Below are positions 24,176-33,691 of a stretch of DNA of 64,000 bases, piece after piece. Position 1 is the stretch's first letter, and each line of letters begins with the position of its first letter. Made by a program: the position numbers and the translations under genes. The stretch comes from an uncultured Bacteroides sp. (lineage in GTDB: Bacteria; Bacteroidota; Bacteroidia; Bacteroidales; Bacteroidaceae), in assembly GCA_944320865.1 (NCBI GenBank), contig CALUJC010000002.1, forward strand, positions 1-64,000, in the 5' to 3' direction. The notes beneath the pieces were generated by a model that had not been told where the DNA came from, did no database searches, and was given only the letters and a program-made list of their open reading frames with translations.

Positions 24176-25555
24176 TCACAGTTCCACCGGCTGCCCTTGG
24201 TAGAAGCGTAGCAGCTGGGTATTGAGTATGGCCATGTATTTGGCTTGAAGCAGTTGCTGCTGAGCCTGGAGCAGATTGTTTTTCTCGGTAAGCAGTTCCA
24301 CGGTGTTCTTCATGCCCAGGTTGAACTGCTCGCTCACCAGGTTGTAGCTGGTCTGCGTGCTGTTCACTTGCTGCACGGCGGCTTCATATTGCTTCTGTGC
24401 GCTGTAGGCATCCAGCCAGTAGCTTTCTATGGTGCGATACAGTTCCTTCTGTTGGTCCAGCAGGTCCAGCTGGCTGGTCTGCTTTTGCAGCTTGGCCTTG
24501 TTCACCTGGCTCTTGGTTTGCCTGCGGTCGAAGATGGGGATACTCAGGGTGACGCCCAATGAGTTGTTCCAGTTCTGCTTCACCTGCTCGCTGAAGGTGA
24601 AGTCGTTGCCGTTGGCATTGGTGCTGCCTATGCCTGCCGTCAGGCTGATGGAAGGGATGTAGCCTGCGCGGGCCACCTTGATGCCGAGGTCGGCAGCCTC
24701 GATGTTCAGCTTGCCCGACTCTATTTCGGGGCGCAGGGCCAGCGCCATGCGGTAAATGTCCTCCTTTTGCGGCAGCGGGTGCAGCACGTCGCTGTTGTCC
24801 AGCTGGGGGATGTCGAGGTTCATTTCATACATGCCGTCCAGCTCCAGCAGTTGCTTCAGTTGCAGCTTGTAGTCCTGCAGGGTGGCTTCCGAGGTCACTA
24901 CCTGGTAGTTATCGTTGCTCACCTGCGCCTCCAGTTGCGCCACGTCGGCAATGGAGAGGCTGCCGGCGTCATACAGCTGCTTGGCGCGTTCATATTCGGC
25001 TTGGCTCACCTCCAGGGTACTGCGGTTCACCTTCACGGCCTCGTCGGCATAGAGTATCTGCATGTACAGCTGGATGATGTTCTCCTGTATGCTGTTCTCG
25101 CTTTCCGTCACGGCCAGTTGGGCAATGCGGTTGTTCAGCTTCTGCTGCTTGATGGTGTTGACGCGGCTTCCGCCGTTGAACAGCGTCCAGTTGGCATCGA
25201 TGCCATAGCTGCCGTTGTACGACGTCTTGCTTTGGCTGGTGGTGATGTTGTCGCCGCTGATGATGGTGCCGTTCGTAGTGTTCGGGCGGTTCACAACGCG
25301 TTGGCTCACACTGCCGCTCAGTCCGGGCAGCCATTCGGCTTTGGCTGTTTTCACGTCTTCCTCCGTGCTCTCGGCGCTGATGCGGTTGCGCCGGATGGTG
25401 ATGTTGTGCTCCAGAGCATAGTCTATGCACGTCTGCAAGTCCCACTGTGCAGGCAGCGTGTCGGTCGGCTGCGTGCCGTCGGCGCTTTGTGCAGATAACC
25501 GACCGCAGCCCAGCAGGCAGAACGTTATCACTGTCAATCTTTTCAGGTTTGTCAT
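24176..25555 (-). CDS. TolC-family outer membrane efflux protein
   Basis: A 459-residue protein with a signal peptide (1-22, ...RLSAQ). Two outer membrane efflux repeats (about 40-240 and 255-455) show the alternating long coiled-coil helices of TolC; a YERAKQLYDAGSLSIADV-like segment and a matching C-terminal FNLGMKNTVELLTEKN segment mark the helix turns. It forms the outer-membrane exit duct for the MacA/MacB pump. It is the first gene of the operon, behind a good promoter. Confidence 0.9.
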   Translation of the reverse strand: MTNLKRLTVITFCLLGCGRLSAQSADGTQPTDTLPAQWDLQTCIDYALEHNITIRRNRISAESTEEDVKTAKAEWLPGLSGSVSQRVVNRPNTTNGTIISGDNITTSQSKTSYNGSYGIDANWTLFNGGSRVNTIKQQKLNNRIAQLAVTESENSIQENIIQLYMQILYADEAVKVNRSTLEVSQAEYERAKQLYDAGSLSIADVAQLEAQVSNDNYQVVTSEATLQDYKLQLKQLLELDGMYEMNLDIPQLDNSDVLHPLPQKEDIYRMALALRPEIESGKLNIEAADLGIKVARAGYIPSISLTAGIGSTNANGNDFTFSEQVKQNWNNSLGVTLSIPIFDRRQTKSQVNKAKLQKQTSQLDLLDQQKELYRTIESYWLDAYSAQKQYEAAVQQVNSTQTSYNLVSEQFNLGMKNTVELLTEKNNLLQAQQQLLQAKYMAILNTQLLRFYQGQPVEL

Positions 25556-25591
25556 ATCGTTGTTCTTTATGGTTGTTCATTAAATCCGATA

Positions 25592-25622
25592 CAAAAGTAG
25601 TAGCAACATCCTATTCGCGCAA
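25592..25622 (-). promoter_or_regulatory. Promoter of the tolC-macA-macB operon
   Basis: On the minus strand, TTG (25622-25620) and TACTTTTG (25599-25592) are 20 bp apart. The -7 box is 37 bp before the ATG at 25555. Confidence 0.6.
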
Positions 25623-25785
25623 TTACGATAGACGAGCCCGGCCTTTTCGTCGTCGAACCGGGCAGAAAAGCCGACCACTTCCCCTCTTGGCACGGTCTTG
25701 CTCCCCGTATGTGTAGGGAAGAAGGAAATGTATTGACAATTTTGTCTACTTTAAAGCCATTTTTACCCTATCCTCGGCCGTATCC

Positions 25786-25890
25786 TGTCCGTATTTCCTA
25801 CGGTCCACCTCCGACCCTATACGCCCATGGATTATCGGACTTGTGTCGGACTTGTATCGGAGGAGAGTCGGAGGTGGTGCGTAGTTGGGT
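25786..25890. repeat. Dispersed repeat M, copy 2
   Basis: This is the near-identical reverse complement of 8269-8378, running from TGTCCGTATTTCCTACGG to GCGTAGTTGGGT. The rest of 25556-26342 holds the tolC promoter, a -7-like box near 26205 and AT-rich DNA with no supported gene. Confidence 0.8.
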
Positions 25891-26204
25891 TGTGTTTGTA
25901 GCGGTAATGTGCTGGTCTAGAAATATTTACGGATGTATCTTGGACGATTTTTTGTAAGGAAAAGAGAAGGAAAGGGATTTTTGATGTAAATATTTGTTTG
26001 TGCGAGAGGGAAAATATGCGTGAATGGAAATATTCATACAATAAATGAGGAAACATCAGCTTTTGGGGCTTACTGTCGATTATTGGTTTGGTAACGGTTG
26101 CTATGCGATGTCATAGGTGGTTATCCGTGCTTGAATGGATGGCGTTGGGATGGGTTTGAGAAAAGATTTCGTGCTCTTTTCTCTTTTTGTAACAAGGTAT
26201 TTTA

Positions 26205-26212
26205 TATCTTTG
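26205..26212 (+). promoter_or_regulatory. -7-like box upstream of the restriction-modification genes
   Basis: TATCTTTG; a TTTG at 26186-26189 is 15 bp upstream, shorter than the usual spacing. The leader to the ATG at 26343 would be about 125 nt. Confidence 0.35.
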
Positions 26213-26342
26213 TGAGCAGAACTAAGTCTGTATAGTCAATTCATACGTTTGCAACAGACGATAGTCCGCTTGGAGATGTTGTTTCAAATAGCGGGTATTC
26301 TAAAAATAGATATGAAGGAGTTGATTAAGAGCTAAAGGAAGC

Positions 26343-29183
26343 ATGTTTTATAAGCTAATAGAAAATAAACGGGATGAATGGTTTACCTCATCGGCTTGTA
26401 CGGTGAAAGAATTGGTAGATTATATTAAAGCTCACGGTCGGATGCGCGATGCACAGGTGGAAGCGATAAAGACTTATCTTTATTTGAAGATTGGTTGTGG
26501 GAATCTTCCTTTATGGAAATTATTTGTTCAAGGCACTTTCAATAGTTTGGATTTGGATGCAATTCCCTTGAAAGCATCCGCACGTCAAGTGCTTGAAAAG
26601 CATAAAGCGGCAGTCGCTTTGTTGGAATATGCCAGGCTGAAAGACCGGAATGGTCACCAATTAGCCCCCGAACTGGAGCAGTTCATTATGGATTATACCG
26701 AGAAGATAGATTATGAAGCAACATTCCGGAAAATATTTTATGAAGTGAATTATCCCGATTATCTTTTCAGTCTCCCCATGGGAGCGGGAAAGACATTCTT
26801 GATGGCGGCTTTCATTTATCTGGATTTATATTTTGCCCAAAACGAACCGGACAATCCTGTTTTTGCCCACAACTTCATGGTGCTGGCACCTTCGGGGTTG
26901 AAATCATCCATTGTACCGAGCTTAAAGAATATCATGGGATTTGATCCTTCCTGGGTAATCCCCGAACCTGCTGCTTCTAATCTGAAAAGACTGATTAAGT
27001 TTGAAGTACTTGACGAACAGAAATCTGCCAAGAAGAGCAATTTGGTGAGGAATCCGAATGCACAGAAAATCAATAATCACCAGCCTTTGGATGACTTGAT
27101 GGGATTGATTGCCATTACCAATGCCGAAAAAGTAATACTTGACCGTTCGGGAGAAGACATTCATAATGGCCTGTTCAGCAAGGAAGAAATAGATAAAATC
27201 AAATTGGCGAATGAGTTGCGCGAAATCATCGGGAAGATACCCCATTTGGCGGTGTACATCGATGAAGTACATCATGCGGCCGATAGCGAAATAAAGCTAC
27301 GCCAAGTGGTAAACGAATGGACGCGGGAAAGGTCTTTCAACGGAGTATTGGGTTTTTCGGGTACACCTTATTTGGAAAAGGCCGAAAGTGTGGTTTTGGC
27401 CGATATGTTTACAATTAGGAATACCGAACTTTCCAATGTGGTTTATTATTATCCTTTGATAAAGGCTGTGGGCAATTTCTTGAAAATTCCCGAAGTAAAG
27501 TATGCCGATGCCGATACGGAAACCATTGTGCGCAACGGAGTACGTGAGTTTATGGATAAATATAAAGATACGGTTTATGCCAATGGCACATGCGCCAAAC
27601 TTGCCATTTATTGCGGACAAATAGAAACACTTGAAGAACAGATTTACCCGCAAGTTTCCGAAATGGTGGCTTCATACGGCTTAAATCCTTCGGAAGTTAT
27701 CTTGAAATACCATGGCGGAAACAAAACTTATCCTAAGCCTGAAGGGGCGGAAACAGAATTCGCTTCGCTTGACACGGAACTTTCACACATTCGCATCGTA
27801 CTTTTGGTGCAAATCGGTAAGGAAGGTTGGGATTGCAAAAGCCTGACTGGAGTTATCTTGCCGCAGAAAGGCGCATGTCCGACCAATATGGTTCTTCAGA
27901 CTGGATGTCGGTGCTTGCGTCAAGTGGTAAGAAACGAGGAAGAATCCGCTTTGATTTGGCTTAACAAGTTTAATGCGGATACATTGAACAAGCAACTTAA
28001 GCAACAACAGAACATTTCTATCTATGAACTGAACAAAAGCGGGCAAAACAAGGGAAAACGTATCGAACGCTTTTCACGAATGGAGAAACTGCGTGTACCT
28101 CCTATCGACTTCTACCAACTGAAAGTTTCTTATCAAACGCTCATTGTAGAAAATCAACCGCGAACGTCTGATCGTTTACAGCAGGAAGATTTGTTGGAGA
28201 AAGCCGGCGAAACGTTGATTCATCTTCAAGACTTGTCTGGAGAAGAAACTGGCATTTATGCCGAAGAACGGGAAGTCGGAGAGGAGACCTGTTTTAACCA
28301 CTGGCTTTACCAAATATCGAGAGAAAGCTTTAACACGCTAAGCATAAAGAGTCTGAAACAATATGAAGATGAATTGCATGCCATTTTTGAACGCATTACA
28401 GAGAAGCGGGACAAAAAGGTATATTTCAGCCTTCGGTTTGACCAGCAGGAAATACGTTCGCGCATCCGCCGGGCATTTCTGCCTAAGCGGGATATGGTGG
28501 TGAAAGAAGAAATCGTGCCTTGCCATGCCCAGTTACTCCAAATCGAAAAGCTGGTTTCACCGCTCTATGTAGCGGATGACAAGGCTTTTTATCCTCCACA
28601 GAAAGAAGTTCACGAAATTGTGGAATGGGACACGAAACCGCCCGTTCAAGCCCTTTCACCCGAAGTGTTGGCGGCTATGGAACTTCTGAGGGCGCAAGGG
28701 ATAAAAGTGCCTGATGCAAGCGACCCGCATCCCGAACGAGAAAAGGCCTACCACTATCTGCCTTATCGTTTCGATAGCGGGCTGGAGCGTGATTACTTTG
28801 CCCGTTCACTTCTGTTGCTGAAGGACAAGAGACTGGAAATGTATTTCAATGGCGATGATACGCTGACCGACTTTAAGATAGATTGCTATAAACAGAACGG
28901 GCGTTCATGGGTTTATATCGGCAAATATGTACCCGATTTCTTGCTCTTGAATCGTAAGGAGGACGGAACGATAAACCGCATTGCCATCATCGAGACCAAG
29001 GGTGAAGGTTTTGCCGCCAAGTTTGCCGACCGCCGCCGTTTTATGGAAACCGAATTTATCCGCAAAAACAATGAACGTTTCGGCTACGAACGTTTTCGGT
29101 TCATCTATTTGGAAGATACGCTTAAGAAAGAGGCGTTCATGCAACAGACATTAGAAGTAATCAATGAATTTTTTAAAGACTAA
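26343..29183 (+). CDS. Type III restriction enzyme, Res subunit
   Basis: A 946-residue superfamily 2 helicase-nuclease. Motif I is SLPMGAGKT (146-151 for the MGAGKT core), motif II is DEVHH (307-311), and motif III is SGTPY (about 338). GKEGWDCKS lies near 490-498, and a motif VI-like QTGCRCLRQV follows around 520. The C-terminus has a PD-(D/E)XK nuclease core: PDFLLLN (about 863) and IIETKG (about 882-887). It cuts DNA when paired with the Mod subunit encoded 11 bp downstream. It appears full length, with no frameshift. Confidence 0.93.
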   Translation: MFYKLIENKRDEWFTSSACTVKELVDYIKAHGRMRDAQVEAIKTYLYLKIGCGNLPLWKLFVQGTFNSLDLDAIPLKASARQVLEKHKAAVALLEYARLKDRNGHQLAPELEQFIMDYTEKIDYEATFRKIFYEVNYPDYLFSLPMGAGKTFLMAAFIYLDLYFAQNEPDNPVFAHNFMVLAPSGLKSSIVPSLKNIMGFDPSWVIPEPAASNLKRLIKFEVLDEQKSAKKSNLVRNPNAQKINNHQPLDDLMGLIAITNAEKVILDRSGEDIHNGLFSKEEIDKIKLANELREIIGKIPHLAVYIDEVHHAADSEIKLRQVVNEWTRERSFNGVLGFSGTPYLEKAESVVLADMFTIRNTELSNVVYYYPLIKAVGNFLKIPEVKYADADTETIVRNGVREFMDKYKDTVYANGTCAKLAIYCGQIETLEEQIYPQVSEMVASYGLNPSEVILKYHGGNKTYPKPEGAETEFASLDTELSHIRIVLLVQIGKEGWDCKSLTGVILPQKGACPTNMVLQTGCRCLRQVVRNEEESALIWLNKFNADTLNKQLKQQQNISIYELNKSGQNKGKRIERFSRMEKLRVPPIDFYQLKVSYQTLIVENQPRTSDRLQQEDLLEKAGETLIHLQDLSGEETGIYAEEREVGEETCFNHWLYQISRESFNTLSIKSLKQYEDELHAIFERITEKRDKKVYFSLRFDQQEIRSRIRRAFLPKRDMVVKEEIVPCHAQLLQIEKLVSPLYVADDKAFYPPQKEVHEIVEWDTKPPVQALSPEVLAAMELLRAQGIKVPDASDPHPEREKAYHYLPYRFDSGLERDYFARSLLLLKDKRLEMYFNGDDTLTDFKIDCYKQNGRSWVYIGKYVPDFLLLNRKEDGTINRIAIIETKGEGFAAKFADRRRFMETEFIRKNNERFGYERFRFIYLEDTLKKEAFMQQTLEVINEFFKD

Positions 29184-29194
29184 AATACATCCTT

Positions 29195-31225
29195 ATGGCT
29201 ATCAAATACATTCCTTATTTCCCTAACACATTAGAAGGACAGGCTTTGCTTGACAATTTTGTGCGGACTAAGCGTGTGCTTCGCTATCGTGACAACAACC
29301 GTGTGATAGAGCGTATAGAACGCGGAATGCCCTATTACGAAACCGAACTCCGCGAACGTGTCGGCACGAATGCCGACGGCAATTTGGTTATTCAGGGTGA
29401 ATGCCTTTCGGCTTGTGCTTATCTGAAAGACCGGGGCATCACTGTAGATTTGGTATATATCGACCCGCCTTTTGCCAGTGGTGCGGATTATGCCAAGAAA
29501 GTTTACCTTCGCCGGAATCCGAAAGTGGCGAAAGCTATCAAGGAAGCAGAGAATGAGCTGGACATCGAAGAGTTGAAGGCTTTTGAGGAAAAAATGTATG
29601 GCGACATCTGGAACAAGGAAAGTTACTTGAACTGGATGTATGAGAACCTGATGGCCATCAAATCGGTGATGAGCGATGCGGCAAGCATCTATGTGCATTT
29701 GGACTGGCATATCGGGCATTATGTGAAGATTTTGATGGATGAGATATTTGGAGAGGACAGATTCATAAATCAAATCACATGGAAACGTAATTTTGCCCAT
29801 GGGGATACAGGGCAAGGGGCTGCGCATTTTGGGCGAGTATCAGATTATATCTTATTTTATTCGAATGGAGATCCTAATAATATATCTTTTAATGGAGGAT
29901 ATACTCCTTATACGCAAGACTATATTGATAAAGTTTTTAAATATTCGGATGAAGATGGGAGAAGATGGCAATCACTTCCTATAACAGCTCCTGGGGGGGC
30001 TAGTAAGGGTAATCCTTACTTTGAGTTTATGGGAATTTATAGATATTGGAGATTCACAAAAGAGAATCTTCAATTAATGTTAGAACAAGGAAAAATATAT
30101 CAGTCAAAAGATGGTGCAGTACCTAGACAGAAAGGTTATCTTGATGAAAGTTTGGGCGTTCCATTGCAAGATATTTGGGATGATATTCCTGCTGTACAAG
30201 GTCAGGCAATAGAATATGTAAATTATGCAACTCAAAAGCCTGAAGCCCTTCTCGAACGTATCATCAAAGCCAGCAGTAACGAAGGTATGGTGGTTGCCGA
30301 TTTCTTTGGCGGTAGCGGGGTAACGGCAACGGTAGCTAATAAATTAGGACGCAAGTTTATTCATACCGATGTGAACCTAAACAGCATCCAGACCACACGC
30401 GACCGCCTGATAGTTGCTAAAGCCGAATTCAACCTGATGGAAGTGAAAGACGGCGTGTCTCTCTATCGCAACCCTGTGCAAACCATGGAGAAACTGAAGA
30501 AGATAATACCCGGACTTCGCAATGAAGACGCGTTGGATAAGTTCTGGGAGGGAAGCATCATTGATACCAAGTATGGCATGACTCCGGTTTATTTGCCCAA
30601 TCTGATGGATGGAACTACCCGTTTGCTTGACAAGCCTTTGATGAACCGCATCATTCACGAAGCCATGCCTGACTTGCCCGAAGATACTAAGCGAGTTATC
30701 GTTTACTACATCGACATTGACAATCGGGATGAAATAGAGCGGTTCATTTACGAACAGAACAACACATTGATAGAAATTGAACTCCGCGACTTGAAACAAG
30801 TGCTCGATGAAGTCGTGGCGGAAGACTATGCCGAATGGGAAGTATCCGAAGAACAAAACGGGTTGTTTAGTGGCTGGAAAGTGGAGATATTACAGTTTCA
30901 AAGCGATCGGGTGAAACGCAAAATTGAAGAAATCAATTTGAAAAACCAGCAACAAGCAGCTAAAGGAAAGAAAAAATATGCACACATCGAACTGAGCGAT
31001 GAAGGTCTGGAAACCATTGAATGGCTTAGTCTGGATTGCACCGCATCCGAAAAAGACGCACCGTGGCATAGCGATAGCGAAATCAAGATTGACAAATTAG
31101 GCTATGTAATAAAGAATGGCGTAAAGACTTCCGATTTTTGGGATGCCTGCGTTCGGAGCGAGCACAAGCCACTGCGGCTGAAAATCAGGAATATTTGCGG
31201 GGATGAGACGGTGTATGTAATTTAA
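29195..31225 (+). CDS. Type III DNA methyltransferase, Mod subunit
   Basis: A 676-residue adenine-type methyltransferase. The catalytic DPPF (residues 90-93) precedes the AdoMet-binding FFGGSG (370-375), which is the beta-class order expected of type III Mod. The target recognition segment between them (about 190-350, 29760-30240) is clearly more AT-rich than the flanks, suggesting exchange of specificity by recombination. Mod alone methylates; with Res it restricts. It is followed after 16 bp by abiH. No simple-sequence repeat that would cause phase variation is visible. Confidence 0.92.
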   Translation: MAIKYIPYFPNTLEGQALLDNFVRTKRVLRYRDNNRVIERIERGMPYYETELRERVGTNADGNLVIQGECLSACAYLKDRGITVDLVYIDPPFASGADYAKKVYLRRNPKVAKAIKEAENELDIEELKAFEEKMYGDIWNKESYLNWMYENLMAIKSVMSDAASIYVHLDWHIGHYVKILMDEIFGEDRFINQITWKRNFAHGDTGQGAAHFGRVSDYILFYSNGDPNNISFNGGYTPYTQDYIDKVFKYSDEDGRRWQSLPITAPGGASKGNPYFEFMGIYRYWRFTKENLQLMLEQGKIYQSKDGAVPRQKGYLDESLGVPLQDIWDDIPAVQGQAIEYVNYATQKPEALLERIIKASSNEGMVVADFFGGSGVTATVANKLGRKFIHTDVNLNSIQTTRDRLIVAKAEFNLMEVKDGVSLYRNPVQTMEKLKKIIPGLRNEDALDKFWEGSIIDTKYGMTPVYLPNLMDGTTRLLDKPLMNRIIHEAMPDLPEDTKRVIVYYIDIDNRDEIERFIYEQNNTLIEIELRDLKQVLDEVVAEDYAEWEVSEEQNGLFSGWKVEILQFQSDRVKRKIEEINLKNQQQAAKGKKKYAHIELSDEGLETIEWLSLDCTASEKDAPWHSDSEIKIDKLGYVIKNGVKTSDFWDACVRSEHKPLRLKIRNICGDETVYVI

Positions 31226-31241
31226 TTTAGGAAGTACAGAA

Positions 31242-32225
31242 ATGAAAGTGGTATACTTAATTGGAAATGGATTTGATTTAAACTTAGGGCTTAAAACCAG
31301 TTATTGTGATTTTTATAATTACTATTTAAGCATCAAAAATGAAGATATTCGAATATCCCAACTAAAAGCCCATTTGCAAAAAGATAAAGATACACAAGGC
31401 AAATATAAATATTGGTCAGATCTTGAGATTGCGATGGGAGAATATACAGAAAATTTCTCTAATCGAGAAGAAATGGAAAAAGTGTATAATGATTTAAATG
31501 ATAGACTTCGGGAATATATTCAAAAAGTGGAACAAAATGGGCTAAAAGGAGATGTTAATAGAAATAAACTAATATCCGACTTGGCACATCCGGAAAAATA
31601 CTTAAGCGCAAAATTTAAAGAAGAATTCTTTGCTTTTTGCAAAAAATGGGAGGGTTATTCATTTGAAACCTTTATCATTTCTTTTAATTATACGAATACA
31701 ATAGAAATGGTTCTGAATATGAAAGGAGCAATGGATATCGGAAAAACTATATATAATCGAAGTAATACACTTTACCCTATTGTACATATTCATGGAACAA
31801 CTGATGAACCTTTAATTGGATTAAATAATAAGGAACAAATAAAGAATGAGAAACTTAGAGACGATGAAGATGCACAATATTTTCTTTTAAAGCCTAAAAT
31901 TAATGATGCACTTGGACATTTAAAAGATAGGGAATCTCTTAATCGCATTAATATAGCCAATTTAATTTACCTATTTGGTGTGTCATTAGGGGAAACAGAT
32001 AGATTATGGTGGGAAGCTATTGGAGAGCGTTTAAAACATGATTGTCGGATCATATATTTCGTATATAATGAAAAAGAAAATCCTCGTCCTACAGAAATCA
32101 ATAGGATGAGGAAGAAATACAAGAACAAATTATTGTCAAAGACTAAACTTGCAAAAGAAGAAAAAGATATAGCTTATGACAAAATATACATTGTATTAAA
32201 CTCTGATATGTTTAAATTGAAATAG
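31242..32225 (+). CDS. AbiH-family abortive infection protein
   Basis: A 327-residue protein with the AbiH signature at its N-terminus: YLIGNGFDLNLGLKTSY (residues 4-20). Further matches are FIISFNYTNTIE (about 144-155), IVHIHGT (about 178-184) and LIYLFGVSLGETD (about 242-254). AbiH proteins were described as phage abortive-infection factors; the mechanism is unresolved. It is markedly more AT-rich than the core genes and lies directly behind mod, pointing to acquisition as a defence module. Confidence 0.85.
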   Translation: MKVVYLIGNGFDLNLGLKTSYCDFYNYYLSIKNEDIRISQLKAHLQKDKDTQGKYKYWSDLEIAMGEYTENFSNREEMEKVYNDLNDRLREYIQKVEQNGLKGDVNRNKLISDLAHPEKYLSAKFKEEFFAFCKKWEGYSFETFIISFNYTNTIEMVLNMKGAMDIGKTIYNRSNTLYPIVHIHGTTDEPLIGLNNKEQIKNEKLRDDEDAQYFLLKPKINDALGHLKDRESLNRINIANLIYLFGVSLGETDRLWWEAIGERLKHDCRIIYFVYNEKENPRPTEINRMRKKYKNKLLSKTKLAKEEKDIAYDKIYIVLNSDMFKLK

Positions 32226-32283
32226 AAAATGTCCATAACTGATTGCAGAATTATTGTAATTCTGCATCTAAAGAAACAAAAAA

Positions 32284-33315
32284 GTGAATCAACAAAATTC
32301 CTTCACCGGCAACCTCCTCCTCTATCAAACCGAGGACGGACAGACAAAAATAGAAGTCACACTCGCCAATGACACTGTGTGGCTTACAGCTGACCAAATG
32401 GCAGAACTGTTCCAACGCAATAAATCTACCATTTCACGACACATTAAGAATGTGTTCGAGTCCGGAGAATTGAAGCCGGATGCAACTGTTGCATTTTTTG
32501 CAACAGTTCAAGATGAAGGCACAAGGCGGGTAGAACGCAATATAGCCTACTATAATCTCGACATGATTATCAGCGTGGGGTATCGGGTCAATTCCTATCG
32601 GGGTGTACAGTTCCGCATTTGGGCGACACAGGTGTTACGGGAATACCTTATCAAAGGATTTGCAATGAACGATGACTTGCTGAAACGTGCAGGAGGCGGC
32701 AATTATTTCGATGAGCTTCTAAGTCGAATTCGTGATATTCGCTCGTCTGAAAAGGTGTTCTATCGCAAGGTGCTGGAGATTTATGCACTCAGCATTGATT
32801 ATGACCCACGGGCAGAGGCTACGCAGATGTTCTTCAAGACCGTACAGAACAAGATGCACTTCTCGGCTCACGGACATACGGCGGCAGAAGTTATCTACCA
32901 ACGGGCGGATGCCAACAAGGACTTCATGGGCTTGACCTCATGGACGGGTGGTTTACCCAAACGTACCGATGCGGAAATAGCCAAGAATTACTTGTCTCCT
33001 GAAGAACTGGACACGTTGAACCGCATTGTCAGTCTGTACCTTGACTTCGCCGAACTCCAAGCTCAGTCGCACAAGCCGATGTATATGAAAGACTGGATTC
33101 AGAAACTGGATGATTTTCTGAAACTCTCCGGCAAAGAGCTTCTGACTCATGCAGGAACCATCTCTGCCGAGCTTGCCAAGCAGAAAGCGAATCAAGAATA
33201 CGACAAGTTCAAGGAACGGACACGATGCGAACTTTCACCCGTAGAAATCCATTTTTTGGAGAGTTTTGAGCAAGAGCAAAAGAAGCTAAGAAGCAAGTCG
33301 AGAACCGGGCAATGA
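32284..33315 (+). CDS. RhuM-family (virulence protein RhuM-like) protein
   Basis: A 343-residue protein starting at GTG (32284). The N-terminus has the RhuM pattern of a beta region (TKIEVTLANDTVWLT) followed by a helix-turn-helix-like QMAELFQRNKSTISRHIKNVF (about 37-57). YRVNSYRGVQFRIWATQVLREYL follows at about 98-120, and the C-terminal half has a Fic/DOC-like AEVIYQRADANKDFMGL segment (about 199-215). RhuM proteins are frequent companions of type I and III restriction systems; the function is not established. Confidence 0.82.
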   Translation: MNQQNSFTGNLLLYQTEDGQTKIEVTLANDTVWLTADQMAELFQRNKSTISRHIKNVFESGELKPDATVAFFATVQDEGTRRVERNIAYYNLDMIISVGYRVNSYRGVQFRIWATQVLREYLIKGFAMNDDLLKRAGGGNYFDELLSRIRDIRSSEKVFYRKVLEIYALSIDYDPRAEATQMFFKTVQNKMHFSAHGHTAAEVIYQRADANKDFMGLTSWTGGLPKRTDAEIAKNYLSPEELDTLNRIVSLYLDFAELQAQSHKPMYMKDWIQKLDDFLKLSGKELLTHAGTISAELAKQKANQEYDKFKERTRCELSPVEIHFLESFEQEQKKLRSKSRTGQ

Positions 33316-33370
33316 AATTGAAGAACCTTATCGGGAGATGCCCTGTTTTTGTGCTTTCTTCCACGCTCCG

Positions 33371-33402
33371 TTTGGCAGTTTGCGGAAAAGCCTTTATATT
33401 TG
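33371..33402 (+). promoter_or_regulatory. Promoter of the DUF4492-cydA-cydB operon
   Basis: TTTG (33371-33374) and TATATTTG (33395-33402) are separated by 20 bp. The -7 box is 40 bp before the ATG at 33443. Confidence 0.65.
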
Positions 33403-33442
33403 TTGAATATTGGAAAAAAGGACTATAAAAACATCTGGTATC

Positions 33443-33679
33443 ATGAAGCTGGCAATTATCTCTATATGGCGTTTTTATCGCGACGGTTTCCGGCAGATGA
33501 CGTGGGGACGCGTGTTGTGGCTTATCATCTTGCTTAAACTGTTCGTGTTGTTTGTGGTGCTGCGCCTGTTTTTCTTTCCGGACTTTCTATACGAGGCCGC
33601 TGCCGACGGAGACAAGGGAGGCTATGTGGGCAATGAATTGATAGAACGTGCCGTTTCATCCGATTTGTATCACCCTTAA
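33443..33679 (+). CDS. DUF4492 small membrane protein, cytochrome bd operon
   Basis: A 78-residue protein starting at MKLAIISIWRFYRDG (33443); a Met 11 codons earlier is less likely. It has one clear transmembrane helix (about 24-42) after a basic, amphipathic N-terminus (FYRDGFRQMTWGR). It precedes cydA by 12 bp. DUF4492 genes are regularly placed before cydA in Bacteroidetes, so it may be an accessory subunit or assembly factor of the oxidase, comparable in idea to CydX. That role is inferred. Confidence 0.8.
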   Translation: MKLAIISIWRFYRDGFRQMTWGRVLWLIILLKLFVLFVVLRLFFFPDFLYEAAADGDKGGYVGNELIERAVSSDLYHP

Positions 33680-33691
33680 TACTTTAAATAT

